The translations under genes and the position numbers were made by a program. 64,000 bases of DNA from Streptomyces zagrosensis (GTDB lineage: Bacteria > Actinomycetota > Actinomycetes > Streptomycetales > Streptomycetaceae): positions 62,001 to 126,000 of the forward strand of contig NZ_JACHJL010000014.1 of the NCBI RefSeq assembly GCF_014203645.1, written 5' to 3'. The notes below the pieces were generated by a model that was not told the DNA's origin, made no database searches, and saw only the letters and a list, made by a program, of their open reading frames with translations. Positions 26,277-34,919 of the stretch are shown piece by piece (within the stretch, counting starts at the first letter, position 1; the number at the start of each line of letters is the position of its first letter).

Positions 26277-26828
26277 CTACCCGCGCTGCGGGCCTTCCGG
26301 GCCGTCGTCGTCTCGGCGGTCCGCATCGGGCTTACGGTCACTAGCGCCGGTGCCGGTGCCAGAGCCAGTGCCAGGGGTGCCCGACCCAGGGCCGGAGGTG
26401 CCGGAGGGACCGGAGGTGCCGGACCCGGGGCCACTGCCGGTTCCGGGAGAGCCGGGGGTGCCGGGAGTGCCCGAGGTGCCGGTGCCAGGGCTGGAGTCAG
26501 GGTCGGACTTGTTGCCCGGGGCCTTCTCGTCCCGCAGCGACTTGAGGAACTCCGGGTTGTCGTCCGGGGCGACCCAGCCGCCGCCGCGGCGCGAACCGAA
26601 CGTCTTGCCGAAGCCGGCGCCCGGCGCGCCGCCCCGAGCCGTCTTGCGCGGCCGGCCGACCGTGAGCCAGGCGATGGGCCCGATCAGCACCTCGCCGAAG
26701 AGCAGCACGATGATGACCCATGCCACCTTCGGCAGCTTGCGTACCTCTTCCTCCGGGGTGTTCAGGCAGTCGATGAACGTATAGATCCACAGCGCCAGAA
26801 CCAGCAGGAACGGCAAATACCTGAGCAT
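26277..26828 (-). CDS. PLDc_N-domain small membrane protein
   Basis: A 183-residue protein. ATG 26828 gives the typical start MLRYLPFLLVLALWIYTFIDCLNT. Two membrane helices follow closely (residues ~3-20 and ~35-58, the second VAWVIIVLLFGEVLIGPIAWLTVG), the phospholipase D-nuclease N-terminal domain without any nuclease domain. The C-terminal third is low-complexity Gly/Ser/Thr/Pro repeats (SGTPGTPGSPGTG type), most likely disordered. It is transcribed divergently from the menaquinone decarboxylase gene. Function is unknown. Confidence 0.85.
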   Translation of the reverse strand: MLRYLPFLLVLALWIYTFIDCLNTPEEEVRKLPKVAWVIIVLLFGEVLIGPIAWLTVGRPRKTARGGAPGAGFGKTFGSRRGGGWVAPDDNPEFLKSLRDEKAPGNKSDPDSSPGTGTSGTPGTPGSPGTGSGPGSGTSGPSGTSGPGSGTPGTGSGTGTGASDRKPDADRRDDDGPEGPQRG

Positions 26829-26960
26829 GCTGGGCGGCTCCCTGATTGATGTCGCAGTGCTGTCGCCGCAATGGTGCGGTGATGTCGGTGTGCGCGGGGC
26901 GCGCTGGGAGCGGTGCCCCAGTGACGTGTCCAGGGTAGTCCGTGTCGGATACTTGGCCGC

Positions 26961-28412
26961 ATGGCTTATGACGATCTTCGCTCGCTGCTGCGGGCGCTGG
27001 AGCGCGATGGTGACCTTCAGCGCATCAAGGCCGAAGTAGACCCGTATCTGGAAGTGGGGGAGATCGTCGATCGGGTGCAGAAGGCCGGCGGCCCGGCCCT
27101 GCTCTTCGAGAACGTCAAGGGTTCGGCGATGCCGCTGGCCATGAACGTCTTCGGGACCGACCGCAGGTTGCTCAAGGCGCTCGGGCTCTCCTCGTACGAG
27201 GAGATCAGCGAGAAGATCGGCGGGTTGCTCAAGCCGGAGTTGCCGCAGGGCTTCACCGGGGTGCGCGAGGCGTTCGGCAAGCTCGCCGGGATGACCCATG
27301 TGCCGCCGAAGAAGGTCAAGGACGCGCCGGTTCACGAGGTCGTGCTGACCGGTGATCAGGTGAACCTCGACCGGCTTCCGGCGCTGTTCACCTGGCCGAA
27401 GGACGGCGGTTCGTTCTTCAACCTGGGCCTGACCCACACCAAGGACCCCGAGACCGGCGTGCGCAATCTGGGCCTGTACCGGCTCCAGCGGCACGACCAG
27501 CGCACCATCGGAATGCACTGGCAGATCCACAAGGACAGCCACAACCACTACCAGGTCGCCGCCCGCAGGGGCGAGCGGCTGCCGGTGGCGATCGCCTTCG
27601 GCACCCCGCCGGCCGTGACGTACGCCTCAACCGCCCCGCTGCCCGCCGACATCGACGAGTATCTGTTCGCCGGGTTTCTGCGGGGCAAGCGGGTCGAGAT
27701 GGTGGACTGCAAGACGGTTCCGCTCCAGGTGCCGGCGCAGTCCGAGGTGGTTTTGGAGGGCTGGCTCGAACCGGGAACCATGCTTCCGGAGGGCCCGTTC
27801 GGCGACCACACCGGCTTCTATACGCCGCAGGAAGACTTCCCCGCACTGACCATCGACTGCATCACGATGCGCAAGCGCCCGCTGCTCCAGTCGATCGTGG
27901 TCGGCCCCCCGCCGACCGAGGACGGGCCGCTCGGGCGGGCCACCGAGCGCTTCTTCCTGCCGCTGCTCAAGATCATCATTCCGGATATCGTGGATTACCA
28001 CCTGCCGGAGTCGGGCGGCTTCCACAACTGCGCGATCGTCTCGATCGACAAGCGCTACCCCAAGCACGCGCAGAAGGTGATGCACGCCGTGTGGGGCGCG
28101 CACATGATGTCGCTCACCAAACTCATCATCGTGGTGGACGCGGACTGCGACGTCCACGATCTACACGATGTCTCCTGGCGTGCCCTTGGCAACACCGACT
28201 ACTCCCGCGACCTGACCGTTGTCGAGGGGCCAGTCGATCACCTCGACCACTCCTCGTACCAGCAGTTCTGGGGCGGTAAGGCGGGCATCGACGCGACGCG
28301 GAAGATGCCCGAAGAGGGGTACACGCGAGACGGCGGCTGGCCGGAGATGGTCACATCCGACCCGGAGACCGCCGCGAAGGTGACCCGCCGTTGGAAGGAG
28401 TACGGCCTCTGA
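26961..28412 (+). CDS. UbiD-family decarboxylase of the futalosine menaquinone pathway
   Basis: A 483-residue protein of the UbiD prenylated-FMN decarboxylase family. Visible signatures are GMHWQIHKDSHNHYQVA, the catalytic EGPFGDHTGFY segment (E-x-P-x-G-D-H type) and WGAHMMSLTKLIIVVDADCDVHD. It acts late in menaquinone synthesis, decarboxylating the prenylated naphthoate. It is followed within 10 bases by the UbiA-type gene and then the UbiX-type gene that makes its cofactor, an order shared with S. coelicolor. It is sometimes called MqnL. Confidence 0.92.
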   Translation: MAYDDLRSLLRALERDGDLQRIKAEVDPYLEVGEIVDRVQKAGGPALLFENVKGSAMPLAMNVFGTDRRLLKALGLSSYEEISEKIGGLLKPELPQGFTGVREAFGKLAGMTHVPPKKVKDAPVHEVVLTGDQVNLDRLPALFTWPKDGGSFFNLGLTHTKDPETGVRNLGLYRLQRHDQRTIGMHWQIHKDSHNHYQVAARRGERLPVAIAFGTPPAVTYASTAPLPADIDEYLFAGFLRGKRVEMVDCKTVPLQVPAQSEVVLEGWLEPGTMLPEGPFGDHTGFYTPQEDFPALTIDCITMRKRPLLQSIVVGPPPTEDGPLGRATERFFLPLLKIIIPDIVDYHLPESGGFHNCAIVSIDKRYPKHAQKVMHAVWGAHMMSLTKLIIVVDADCDVHDLHDVSWRALGNTDYSRDLTVVEGPVDHLDHSSYQQFWGGKAGIDATRKMPEEGYTRDGGWPEMVTSDPETAAKVTRRWKEYGL

Positions 28413-28422
28413 GGCCGCCGCC

Positions 28423-29346
28423 ATGAGCGCTGATTCGGCAACTTCGGAAATCCTTGGGCCCGAGCCCGCCCAGCCCGGCAGGGTCAAAGCGTTCCTACGG
28501 CTTGTGATGATCGAGCACTCGGTCTTCGCGCTGCCGTTCGCGTACATCGCCGCGCTGACCGCGATGTACGAACGCGACGAGAACATCCACTGGAGGCTGC
28601 TGCTCCTGGTGACGCTGGCGATGGTGGGGCTGCGGACGTTCGCGATGGCCGCCAACCGCATCATCGACCGCGAGATCGATGCGCGTAACCCGCGCACGGC
28701 AGGGCGCGAACTGGTCACCGGGGCGATGTCGGTGCGCTCGGCGTGGACCGGCGCACTGGTGGCACTCGTGGTCTTCCTGGGCGCCGCGGCCCTGCTCAAC
28801 CCGCTGTGCCTGGTGCTGGCGCCGGTCGCGGTGGTGCCGATGGTGGTCTATCCGTACGGGAAACGATTCACCCACTTCCCGCACGCGATACTGGGCCTCG
28901 CGCAGGCGATGGGACCGGTCGGCGCGTGGATCGCGGTGAGCGGCGAGTGGTCATCGGATGCGGTGCTCCTCGGGCTCGCGGTCGGCGTGTGGATCGGCGG
29001 CTTCGACCTCATCTTCGGCTGCCAGGACGTGGCGGCCGACCGGGCGCACGGCGTGAAGTCGGTCCCGGCCCGGTTCGGCATCCCAGCGGCGCTGTACGGG
29101 GCGCGGGGCTGCCATGTGGTGACGATGGGTTTGCTGGTCTGGTACGCGCTGGCGACCGAAGCGGGCCTGCTGTTCTGGCTGGGCCTTGTGGTCGTGGTGG
29201 CGGCGTTCGCTTACGAGCACACGATCGTGCGCCCGCACGATCTGTCCCGGCTCAACCGGGCGTTCTTCACGGTCAACGGCGTGATCGGAATCGTGCTGTT
29301 CGTCTGCACGCTGGCGGACCTGTTCACGCGCGGCCTGACGCTGTAA
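28423..29346 (+). CDS. mqnP: UbiA-family prenyltransferase (MqnP-like)
   Basis: A 307-residue polytopic membrane enzyme. The UbiA aspartate motifs are seen as NRIIDREIDARNPRT and DVAADRAHGVKSVPARFG, and hydrophobic helices cover most of the rest. It should attach the polyprenyl chain to the 1,4-dihydroxy-6-naphthoate ring in the futalosine pathway. It sits in the cluster with the UbiD decarboxylase (10-base gap upstream) and UbiX. Its position and aspartate motifs distinguish it from heme O synthases. Confidence 0.9.
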   Translation: MSADSATSEILGPEPAQPGRVKAFLRLVMIEHSVFALPFAYIAALTAMYERDENIHWRLLLLVTLAMVGLRTFAMAANRIIDREIDARNPRTAGRELVTGAMSVRSAWTGALVALVVFLGAAALLNPLCLVLAPVAVVPMVVYPYGKRFTHFPHAILGLAQAMGPVGAWIAVSGEWSSDAVLLGLAVGVWIGGFDLIFGCQDVAADRAHGVKSVPARFGIPAALYGARGCHVVTMGLLVWYALATEAGLLFWLGLVVVVAAFAYEHTIVRPHDLSRLNRAFFTVNGVIGIVLFVCTLADLFTRGLTL

Positions 29347-29563
29347 CAGTTCGCTGCCCAAGTGGGCGCGGGCGCGGGCTCGCGATGGTGTGCTGGCGCC
29401 CCGGCGGGCGCACGGGTTGCCCGGTGCCCGGCTGCTCGGGTAGCGCGCATGATCCGAGTGCGCCGGGCCCTGACGCACGCCCGCCGTGTCCCGCTCCCGC
29501 CATGGGGGTGCGGAACGCCCGGTGGCCGGACGGGCACGACGGGGTGCCGGATAGGCTCGGGCC

Positions 29564-30307
29564 GTGGAAAAACTCCAACCCGCATCCCAGCGCCGCCCCT
29601 GGCTCGTAGGGGTCTCCGGCGCCTCCGGCACTCCGTACGCGGCCTCCGTGATCCGTGCGCTGTTGCGCGCGGGCGAGGCCGTTGACCTGGTGATCAGCCG
29701 GGCCGCCCGGTTGACGCTGCTCGATGAGACCGGCATCTCCTTCCGCGACGCGCACTGGCGCGCGGACCTTGGGCGGTGGCTGGCGCGCGGTGCGGACGGC
29801 AGCGCGGACGCGTTCGACGGCACCGTCCCCGGCGGCGGCTTTGGCGGCTCTAGCGGCTTCAGCAGCGGTGACGCGGCGGTGGCCGACGTGCGTTACTGGG
29901 CAGCTGGTGATCTGGCGGCGGGCCCATCGTCCGGCTCGTATCCGACACAGGGCATGATCATCGTCCCGGCGAGCACGGCGTGTGTGGCCGGGGTTGCGCT
30001 CGGGCTGTCAAAAGACTTGTTGCAGCGCTCGGCGAGCGTGACGCTCAAGGAGCGCAGGCCGCTGGTGGTCGCGCTGCGGGAGACGCCGCTGACCGGGCCG
30101 ACGCTCAAGCACCTGGTCACGCTCGATGAGGCGGGCGCAGTGGTGCTGCCCGCCTCACCGGCGTTTTACGCAGGGGCGACGCACATCCAAGAACTGGTGG
30201 ACTTCGTCGCCGGGCGGGCGCTCGACGCGGCGGGAGTGCCGCACAAGCTGTACCGCCGTTGGGAGGGAGAGCTCGGTGGCGCCAGTGGCTCTCGCCGTGC
30301 GGGGTAG
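29564..30307 (+). CDS. ubiX: UbiX-family flavin prenyltransferase with an inserted linker
   Basis: A 247-residue protein that makes the prenylated FMN used by the UbiD partner. Family motifs are GVSGASGTPYAASVIRAL, VISRAARLTLLDETG, PASTACVAGVALGLSKDLLQRSASVTLKERRPLVVALRETP and LPASPAFYAG. The usual length is about 190-205 residues. The excess comes from a Gly/Ser-rich insertion between about residues 70 and 125 (VPGGGFGGSSGFSSGD) ahead of the PTQGMIIVPAS strand. The start is GTG 29564. A 217-base gap separates it from the prenyltransferase gene. Confidence 0.9.
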   Translation: MEKLQPASQRRPWLVGVSGASGTPYAASVIRALLRAGEAVDLVISRAARLTLLDETGISFRDAHWRADLGRWLARGADGSADAFDGTVPGGGFGGSSGFSSGDAAVADVRYWAAGDLAAGPSSGSYPTQGMIIVPASTACVAGVALGLSKDLLQRSASVTLKERRPLVVALRETPLTGPTLKHLVTLDEAGAVVLPASPAFYAGATHIQELVDFVAGRALDAAGVPHKLYRRWEGELGGASGSRRAG

Positions 30308-30534
30308 TGCCGCGCTGGTCCACCGGGAGTTTCAGGGTGCCGCGGCGGTCGCTGGCCAGGGAGCGGGTCAGCGAGCGGGTGGGGCTGCGCGTCATGCAGC
30401 GCTGAGCCGTCACCCCGCCGCGGCGGCGCGTCCTATTGAGGGAGCGGGTCCGGCGGAACGCGAAGACGCCGGTACGCGGTGGCCCACCGCCGTGCGGCGG
30501 GCCGAATCAGGCGGATGCGGTGCGGTGGAGGCGC

Positions 30535-30681
30535 TTAGCGCTTCTTCGCACGACCGCTGCGCGGCTTGGCCGCGGCCTGGTGTTGGCGGGCGGTCTGCTG
30601 AGCACGCGAGCGGTTGGCCAGCTCCTGCAGCTCGCGCATGCGGGCGTATGCCATCTCGATCGTGTACAAGGGGTAGCTCAC
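30535..30681 (-). CDS. Small basic conserved protein, 48 residues
   Basis: Too short for routine gene calling. GTG 30681 opens VSYPLYTIEMAYARMREL, and the frame continues through a predicted helix to a basic Lys/Arg tail (KPRSGRAKKR) and TAA. The pI is high and the protein is helical. AGGAG overlaps the start, so spacing is poor; an internal ATG (MAYARMREL) at 30651 is an alternative. It lies divergent to the Lrp regulator gene. I believe a similar small gene is kept next to lrp and mqnE in Streptomyces, but the function is unknown. Confidence 0.55.
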   Translation of the reverse strand: MSYPLYTIEMAYARMRELQELANRSRAQQTARQHQAAAKPRSGRAKKR

Positions 30682-30807
30682 TCCTGAAGAATCGTCGTCG
30701 ATTGAGGTAATTCAGCTAGCAATTCGCAGGACTTATCGCCCTGCATGCCTTAGATTCTACACCCAAATCGGCTAGATCGCAGAACTTTGAAAGGTGCGTG
30801 CCGTCAC
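30682..30807. promoter_or_regulatory. AT-rich divergent promoter region of the Lrp gene
   Basis: This stretch is markedly richer in A/T than its surroundings (for example TAATTCAGCTAGCAATTCG and TTAGATTCTACACCCAAAT). It contains the imperfect inverted element GCAGG...CCTGC around 30727-30745. Lrp/AsnC regulators usually bind A/T-rich palindromes in their own promoter, so this is a candidate autoregulatory site. No exact operator can be assigned. Confidence 0.4.
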
Positions 30808-31263
30808 ATGGACGCGGTGGACAGGCAACTCATCCAGGCCCTGCGGGAGAACGGTCGGGCTTCCTACGCGGAGCTGGGCCGGCTCGTAGGTCTCTCCGGC
30901 CCCAGCGTTACGGACCGGATCAACCGTCTGGAGACGGCCGGGGTGATCACTGGTTACCGCGCGACCGTGGATTCCGCCTCGCTCGGCCTTGGCGTGACGG
31001 CCCTGATCGGCATCCAGCTCTCCGATGCGGTGGACCACGAGGACGTGGCGCAGCGGCTGCGCGATCTGGCAGAGATCGAAGACTGCTGGTTCATCGCGGG
31101 CGACGACTCGTACATGCTCAAGGTCCGCGCCGGCGACGTGGACGACCTGGAACGCACCATCCGCCGGCTGTCCGGCACCAAGGGCGTCTCCCGTACGCGG
31201 ACGACGATCGTGCTCTCCACCAAGTGGGAGAACCGGGTAGGGGAGCTCCCCGAGGACGTTTGA
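30808..31263 (+). CDS. Lrp/AsnC family transcriptional regulator
   Basis: A 151-residue regulator. ATG 30808 has a GAAAGG ribosome site and gives the standard N-terminus MDAVDRQLIQALRENGRAS. The winged helix-turn-helix is at about residues 4-50 (YAELGRLVGLSGPSVTDRINRLE), followed by the RAM ligand-binding domain (VTALIGIQL, then DCWFIAGDDSYMLKVRA, then TRTTIVLSTKWE). It probably responds to an amino acid and autoregulates from the A/T-rich upstream region. It lies between the UbiX-type gene and mqnE. Confidence 0.92.
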   Translation: MDAVDRQLIQALRENGRASYAELGRLVGLSGPSVTDRINRLETAGVITGYRATVDSASLGLGVTALIGIQLSDAVDHEDVAQRLRDLAEIEDCWFIAGDDSYMLKVRAGDVDDLERTIRRLSGTKGVSRTRTTIVLSTKWENRVGELPEDV

Positions 31264-31431
31264 GCGACCGTGCGGCTGGCACGGTCGGGCTTGCGAAGTG
31301 GGGACGGCCGAGGCATACGGGGGCTGGGTGGCTGGGGGCAGTAGGGGGCGGTTGGGGTCGGGCGGCCGGGGCGCGCGGGGTGGGGAGTACGCTCGGTGAG
31401 GCTTGGTGGACAGAGGTAATGGAGGCGCCGG

Positions 31432-32622
31432 ATGGCTGGGTCGATGGCCTTGTCAGCGAATGACGCGGGGCTCAAGCGGGAGCTGGAACAAAAGATCCGC
31501 GCCGGGGAGCGGCTGTCGCGGGAGGACGGGATCGCCCTTTACGCGTCCGACGACCTGGCCTGGCTCGGTGGCCTCGCGCATGAGGTGCGCACGCGCAAGA
31601 ACGGCGACGTCGTCCACTTCAACGTCAACCGCCACCTCAACATGACCAATGTGTGCACGGCCTCGTGCGCGTACTGCTCCTTCCAGCGCAAGCCGGGGGA
31701 GAAGGACGCGTACACCATGCGCATCGAGGAGGCCGTCCGGCTCGCCAAGGCGATGGAGGGTGACAACCTCACCGAGCTGCACATCGTCAACGGCCTGCAC
31801 CCGACGCTGCCCTGGCGCTACTACCCCCGTTCGCTGCGCGCCCTGAAGGAGGCCCTGCCGCAGGTCTCCCTCAAGTGCTTCACGGCCACCGAGCTCCACC
31901 ACTTCGAGAAGATCTCCGGTCTTTCCGCGTCCGAGATCCTTGACGAGCTCATCGACGCCGGCCTTGAGTCGCTGACCGGTGGTGGCGCCGAGATCTTCGA
32001 CTGGGAGGTCCGGCAGCACATCGTGGACCACGACACCCACTGGGAAGACTGGTCGCGCATCCACCGCCTCGCGCACGAGAAGGGCCTCAAGACCCCGTGC
32101 ACGATGCTGTACGGGCACGTCGAGGAGCCGCGCCACCGGGTGGACCACGTGCTGCGGCTGCGTGAACTCCAAGACGAAACCGGCGGTTTCCAGGTCTTCA
32201 TCCCGCTGCGCTACCAGCACGACTTCGTGGACATGAAGGACGGCAAGGTCCGCAACCGCCTCCAGGCCCGTACGACGATGGCGACCGGGGCCGAGGCGCT
32301 GAAGACCTTCGCGGTCTCCCGGCTGCTGTTCGACAACGTGCCGCACGTCAAGGTCTTCTGGGTGATGCACGGGGTGCACACCGCGCAACTCGCGCTCCAG
32401 CACGGCGCTGACGACATGGACGGCTCGGTCGTCGAGTACAAGATCACGCATGACGCGGACAACTTCGGCACCCCCGACAAGCTGACCCGCGAGGACATCC
32501 TCGACCTGATCAGGGACGCGGGCTTCCGGCCCGTCGAGCGCAACACGCGCTACGAGATCATCCGCGAGTACGAGGGCCCCAACCCGGACCGCCGCGAGAC
32601 GCCCCAGGCCATGCGGCTTTAA
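31432..32622 (+). CDS. mqnE: Aminofutalosine synthase
   Basis: A 396-residue radical SAM enzyme. The [4Fe-4S] cysteines are in CTASCAYC (Cys75, Cys79, Cys82). Flanking motifs VHFNVNRHLNMTNVC, ELHIVNGLHPTLPW and TGGGAEIFDWEVRQH are typical of MqnE, which joins the chorismate-derived carboxyvinyl benzoate to the adenosine moiety of SAM. GGAGG at about 31419-31423 fits ATG 31432. The substrate is produced by MqnA, encoded about 10 kb downstream. A strong hairpin follows the gene. Confidence 0.95.
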   Translation: MAGSMALSANDAGLKRELEQKIRAGERLSREDGIALYASDDLAWLGGLAHEVRTRKNGDVVHFNVNRHLNMTNVCTASCAYCSFQRKPGEKDAYTMRIEEAVRLAKAMEGDNLTELHIVNGLHPTLPWRYYPRSLRALKEALPQVSLKCFTATELHHFEKISGLSASEILDELIDAGLESLTGGGAEIFDWEVRQHIVDHDTHWEDWSRIHRLAHEKGLKTPCTMLYGHVEEPRHRVDHVLRLRELQDETGGFQVFIPLRYQHDFVDMKDGKVRNRLQARTTMATGAEALKTFAVSRLLFDNVPHVKVFWVMHGVHTAQLALQHGADDMDGSVVEYKITHDADNFGTPDKLTREDILDLIRDAGFRPVERNTRYEIIREYEGPNPDRRETPQAMRL

Positions 32623-32664
32623 GACTCGGCTGTACTGCCTGCCTGCCTGCCGTCTGCTGCGGCT

Positions 32665-32702
32665 CCGCCCGCGGCACCGCCCTTGCGCGGTGCCGCGGGC
32701 GG
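32665..32702 (+). terminator. Terminator after mqnE
   Basis: A perfect 16-bp GC-rich stem (32665-32680 with 32687-32702) and a 6-base loop, 42 bases after the mqnE stop. There is no T tract, as is usual in Streptomyces. It overlaps the earliest possible start of the next gene and so argues for that gene's later start. Confidence 0.7.
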
Positions 32703-32740
32703 ACGCGTCTGAGGCGGGCGCGCTGGGGTACCCGGCACGG

Positions 32741-33526
32741 GTGACCAGCCGTAGCAGCAGGACACAAGACGAGCAGGCGGCGACGGAGCCTGGCCGCACG
32801 AGCGCGGGCAAGGGCGCGGGCAAGCCTGGGAACGGCGGCGCTGAGGGTGACGGCGCCGGGGCGCGGAAAGCGGCTGAGCCGGAGCAGGCGTATGACGCGG
32901 GGCCCTTCGTGCCGGCGCGCGCCAAGTTGCCAGGGTTGCGTAAGGCGGCGGCCGACTGCCGGGGTTGCCCGCTGCACGCCCCCGCCACCCAGACCGTCTT
33001 CGGCGCCGGGGATGCCGACGCCCGAGTGGTGCTCATCGGTGAGCAGCCGGGCGATCAGGAGGACCGCAAGGGGCACCCGTTCGTCGGGCCTGCCGGGCAT
33101 GTGCTGACCCGGGCGCTGGACGAGGCCGGGATCGATCCGGATAAGACGTATGTGACCAATGCGGTCAAGCACTTCAAGTTCGAGCACGTTCCCGAGCGCG
33201 GCAAGCGCCGTATCCACAAGCCACCGAGCCTGCGCGAGATGGGCGCCTGCAAGCCCTGGCTCGCGGCCGAGCTGGCGTTGATCGAGCCCGAGGTGCTGGT
33301 GGCGCTCGGCGCGACGGCGGGCAAGGCGCTGCTCGGCTCCTCGTTCCGGGTCACCAAACAGCGCGGCCTGCTGCTGCCCTGCCCGGCCATCGGCGCGTAC
33401 GAGACCGCGGGCGACTGTCTGGTCGCCACGATCCACCCCTCGGCGGTGCTGCGTGCGGACGACCGCGAGGCGGCCTTCGCCGGCCTGGTCTCGGATCTAC
33501 GGGTGGCTGCCGAAGCGCTGAGCTGA
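32741..33526 (+). CDS. UdgX-type uracil-DNA glycosylase family protein
   Basis: A 261-residue protein from GTG 32741; an upstream GTG at 32690 is possible but lies within the terminator hairpin. The first ~55 residues are low complexity. The core carries the family 4-like iron-sulfur cysteine pair (CRGCPLH), GEQPGDQEDRKGHPFVGPAG with the catalytic-site loop, and the diagnostic KRRIH insert (His159 from this start). In mycobacterial UdgX that histidine forms a covalent bond with the DNA after uracil removal. A closing TIHPSAVLR motif completes the fold. It likely recognises uracil in DNA; the covalent chemistry is inferred from the motif. Confidence 0.88.
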   Translation: MTSRSSRTQDEQAATEPGRTSAGKGAGKPGNGGAEGDGAGARKAAEPEQAYDAGPFVPARAKLPGLRKAAADCRGCPLHAPATQTVFGAGDADARVVLIGEQPGDQEDRKGHPFVGPAGHVLTRALDEAGIDPDKTYVTNAVKHFKFEHVPERGKRRIHKPPSLREMGACKPWLAAELALIEPEVLVALGATAGKALLGSSFRVTKQRGLLLPCPAIGAYETAGDCLVATIHPSAVLRADDREAAFAGLVSDLRVAAEALS

Positions 33527-33740
33527 ACGCGGCGGCGTCCCCTGGGGCCTGGCCTCCCGCTCTTGCGGATGCCTGGCCTCCGATGCGTTGGCTCCCGGCC
33601 CGCTGGCCGGGATGCCTCCTGGCCTCCCACCCCCGGCCCTGCCCTCCACTTGCGGCACCGGCCCTGCGCACCGCTCGTTGCCGCGTGGATCACAGTCGTG
33701 GAGGGGTGCGCTCCGGATGCGTAATGGTTAGTGTCCCTTC

Positions 33741-34259
33741 ATGACCCTTACTTTTGTGCGTGATCCGCAGCTCACCCCCGCGCTCCAAGAAGAGTTGGTG
33801 CGGCTATGGGTCGAGGTGACCAACGCCGGCGGTGCGGTGGGCTTTGTGCCGTCCGTCGAGGACAGCGACGTTCGGCCGCTGGCATGCGAACAGCTCGACG
33901 CCGTGCGTGGGGGCGGGGCGCGGCTGCTAGCGGCGTACGCGGACGGTCGGCTGGTCGGCACCGTCTTCATCGCGGCCAACCGGCATCGGCTGATGCTGCA
34001 CTGGGCCACGCTGGTCACGGTCATGATCGAACCTGCGCTTCAGGGCGGCGGTCGGGGTAAAGCGATGCTGCGTGAAGCCATCGATATGGCGCGCGACCTG
34101 GGCTTTCAGTCGCTGCGCCTCGGGGTGCGTGGCGGGACAGGGGTGGACGGCTTCTATGCCACGCTCGGCTTCAAGGAGGTCGGCCGCGTACCCGAGTCGA
34201 TCAAGGTGGCCGATGACGACTATCGGGACGACATCGCCATGTGGCTGCGGTTGGGCTGA
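33741..34259 (+). CDS. GNAT family N-acetyltransferase
   Basis: A 172-residue protein with a standard GNAT fold: a beta strand block (RLVGTVFIAANRHRLMLHWATLVTVMIEPALQG), the acetyl-CoA pyrophosphate loop GGGRGKAMLREAI (R/Q-x-x-G-x-G/A type), and a final FYATLGFKEVGRVPESIKV. The substrate is unknown. ATG 33741 is the only sensible start, although its ribosome site is weak. No operon partner is evident. Confidence 0.88.
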   Translation: MTLTFVRDPQLTPALQEELVRLWVEVTNAGGAVGFVPSVEDSDVRPLACEQLDAVRGGGARLLAAYADGRLVGTVFIAANRHRLMLHWATLVTVMIEPALQGGGRGKAMLREAIDMARDLGFQSLRLGVRGGTGVDGFYATLGFKEVGRVPESIKVADDDYRDDIAMWLRLG

Positions 34260-34428
34260 TGCCGGTACGCCGGGGCGCCGGTAGGCCGGTACGCCGGGGC
34301 GTGGGAACGGGGGACACGCGGGCGTCGGAGGCGCCTTTCGTGGCGTTTTTCCGGCGTGATTCACTAGCAGGGTAGGCGAGCACCATCCGGTAGAAACCGC
34401 AGTACCCCCGGGAGAAAGAAGACCAGCC

Positions 34429-34716
34429 GTGTCTCTCACGCCGAGCGCCACGCTCCGTTACACCGCTATGCGTCTGGGCATCTTCGTCGGTTGCTTCCTG
34501 GTCCTGTGGGGCCTGGTCCACTTCGGCGTTGTGCCCTCGGGCCTGGGCGACTCCAATTTGTTGTGGGTATTGCTGCTGTCGATCGTGGTGTCGGCGCCCC
34601 TGAGCTTCGTGCTGCTGCGCAAGCAGCGCGACGAGATGTCTGAGCAGCTCGTCGTCAAGGTGGACCGCGCGAAGGACCGGCTGGTCGCGAACCAGACTCA
34701 GGAAGACGGGGTGTAA
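34429..34716 (+). CDS. DUF4229-type small membrane protein
   Basis: A 95-residue protein with two membrane helices (about residues 12-32, MRLGIFVGCFLVLWGLVHF, and 42-60, LLWVLLLSIVVSAPLSFVLL). A cytoplasmic helical tail follows with LRKQRDEMSEQLVVKVDRAKDRL, characteristic of the DUF4229 family. GTG 34429 has a GGGAGAAAGAAG ribosome site. Function unknown; it is conserved near the menaquinone genes in Streptomyces. A hairpin terminator lies 66 bases downstream. Confidence 0.82.
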   Translation: MSLTPSATLRYTAMRLGIFVGCFLVLWGLVHFGVVPSGLGDSNLLWVLLLSIVVSAPLSFVLLRKQRDEMSEQLVVKVDRAKDRLVANQTQEDGV

Positions 34717-34782
34717 GGCTCCTCACACCCCCGGTCGAAGCCGCGGCCCCGGCCCGTAACGACCCGAATGACTCTTTCCGTA

Positions 34783-34818
34783 CGCCCTCTCCGCGCATTG
34801 CCGTCCGCGGAGGGGGCG
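34783..34818 (+). terminator. Terminator after the DUF4229 gene
   Basis: Thirteen-base arms (34783-34795 and 34806-34818), pairing with one G-T wobble around a 10-base loop, followed by TTGGCGTTT. It separates the DUF4229 gene from the symporter leader region. Confidence 0.6.
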
Positions 34819-34919
34819 TTGGCGTTTCCGAAGGGCGTGTCACGGGGATGCAGGGCGTGCGGAGGGGGCGTGATGTGCAGCGCGCGCACCCTCTCGATGA
34901 GATGGAGAAGGCGATCCAT

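Noticed and set aside
34261..34301. Two 17-bp direct copies of GCCGGTACGCCGGGGCG after the GNAT gene
   Set aside because: Short GC-rich words of this kind are common here, and no gene or site is associated with them.
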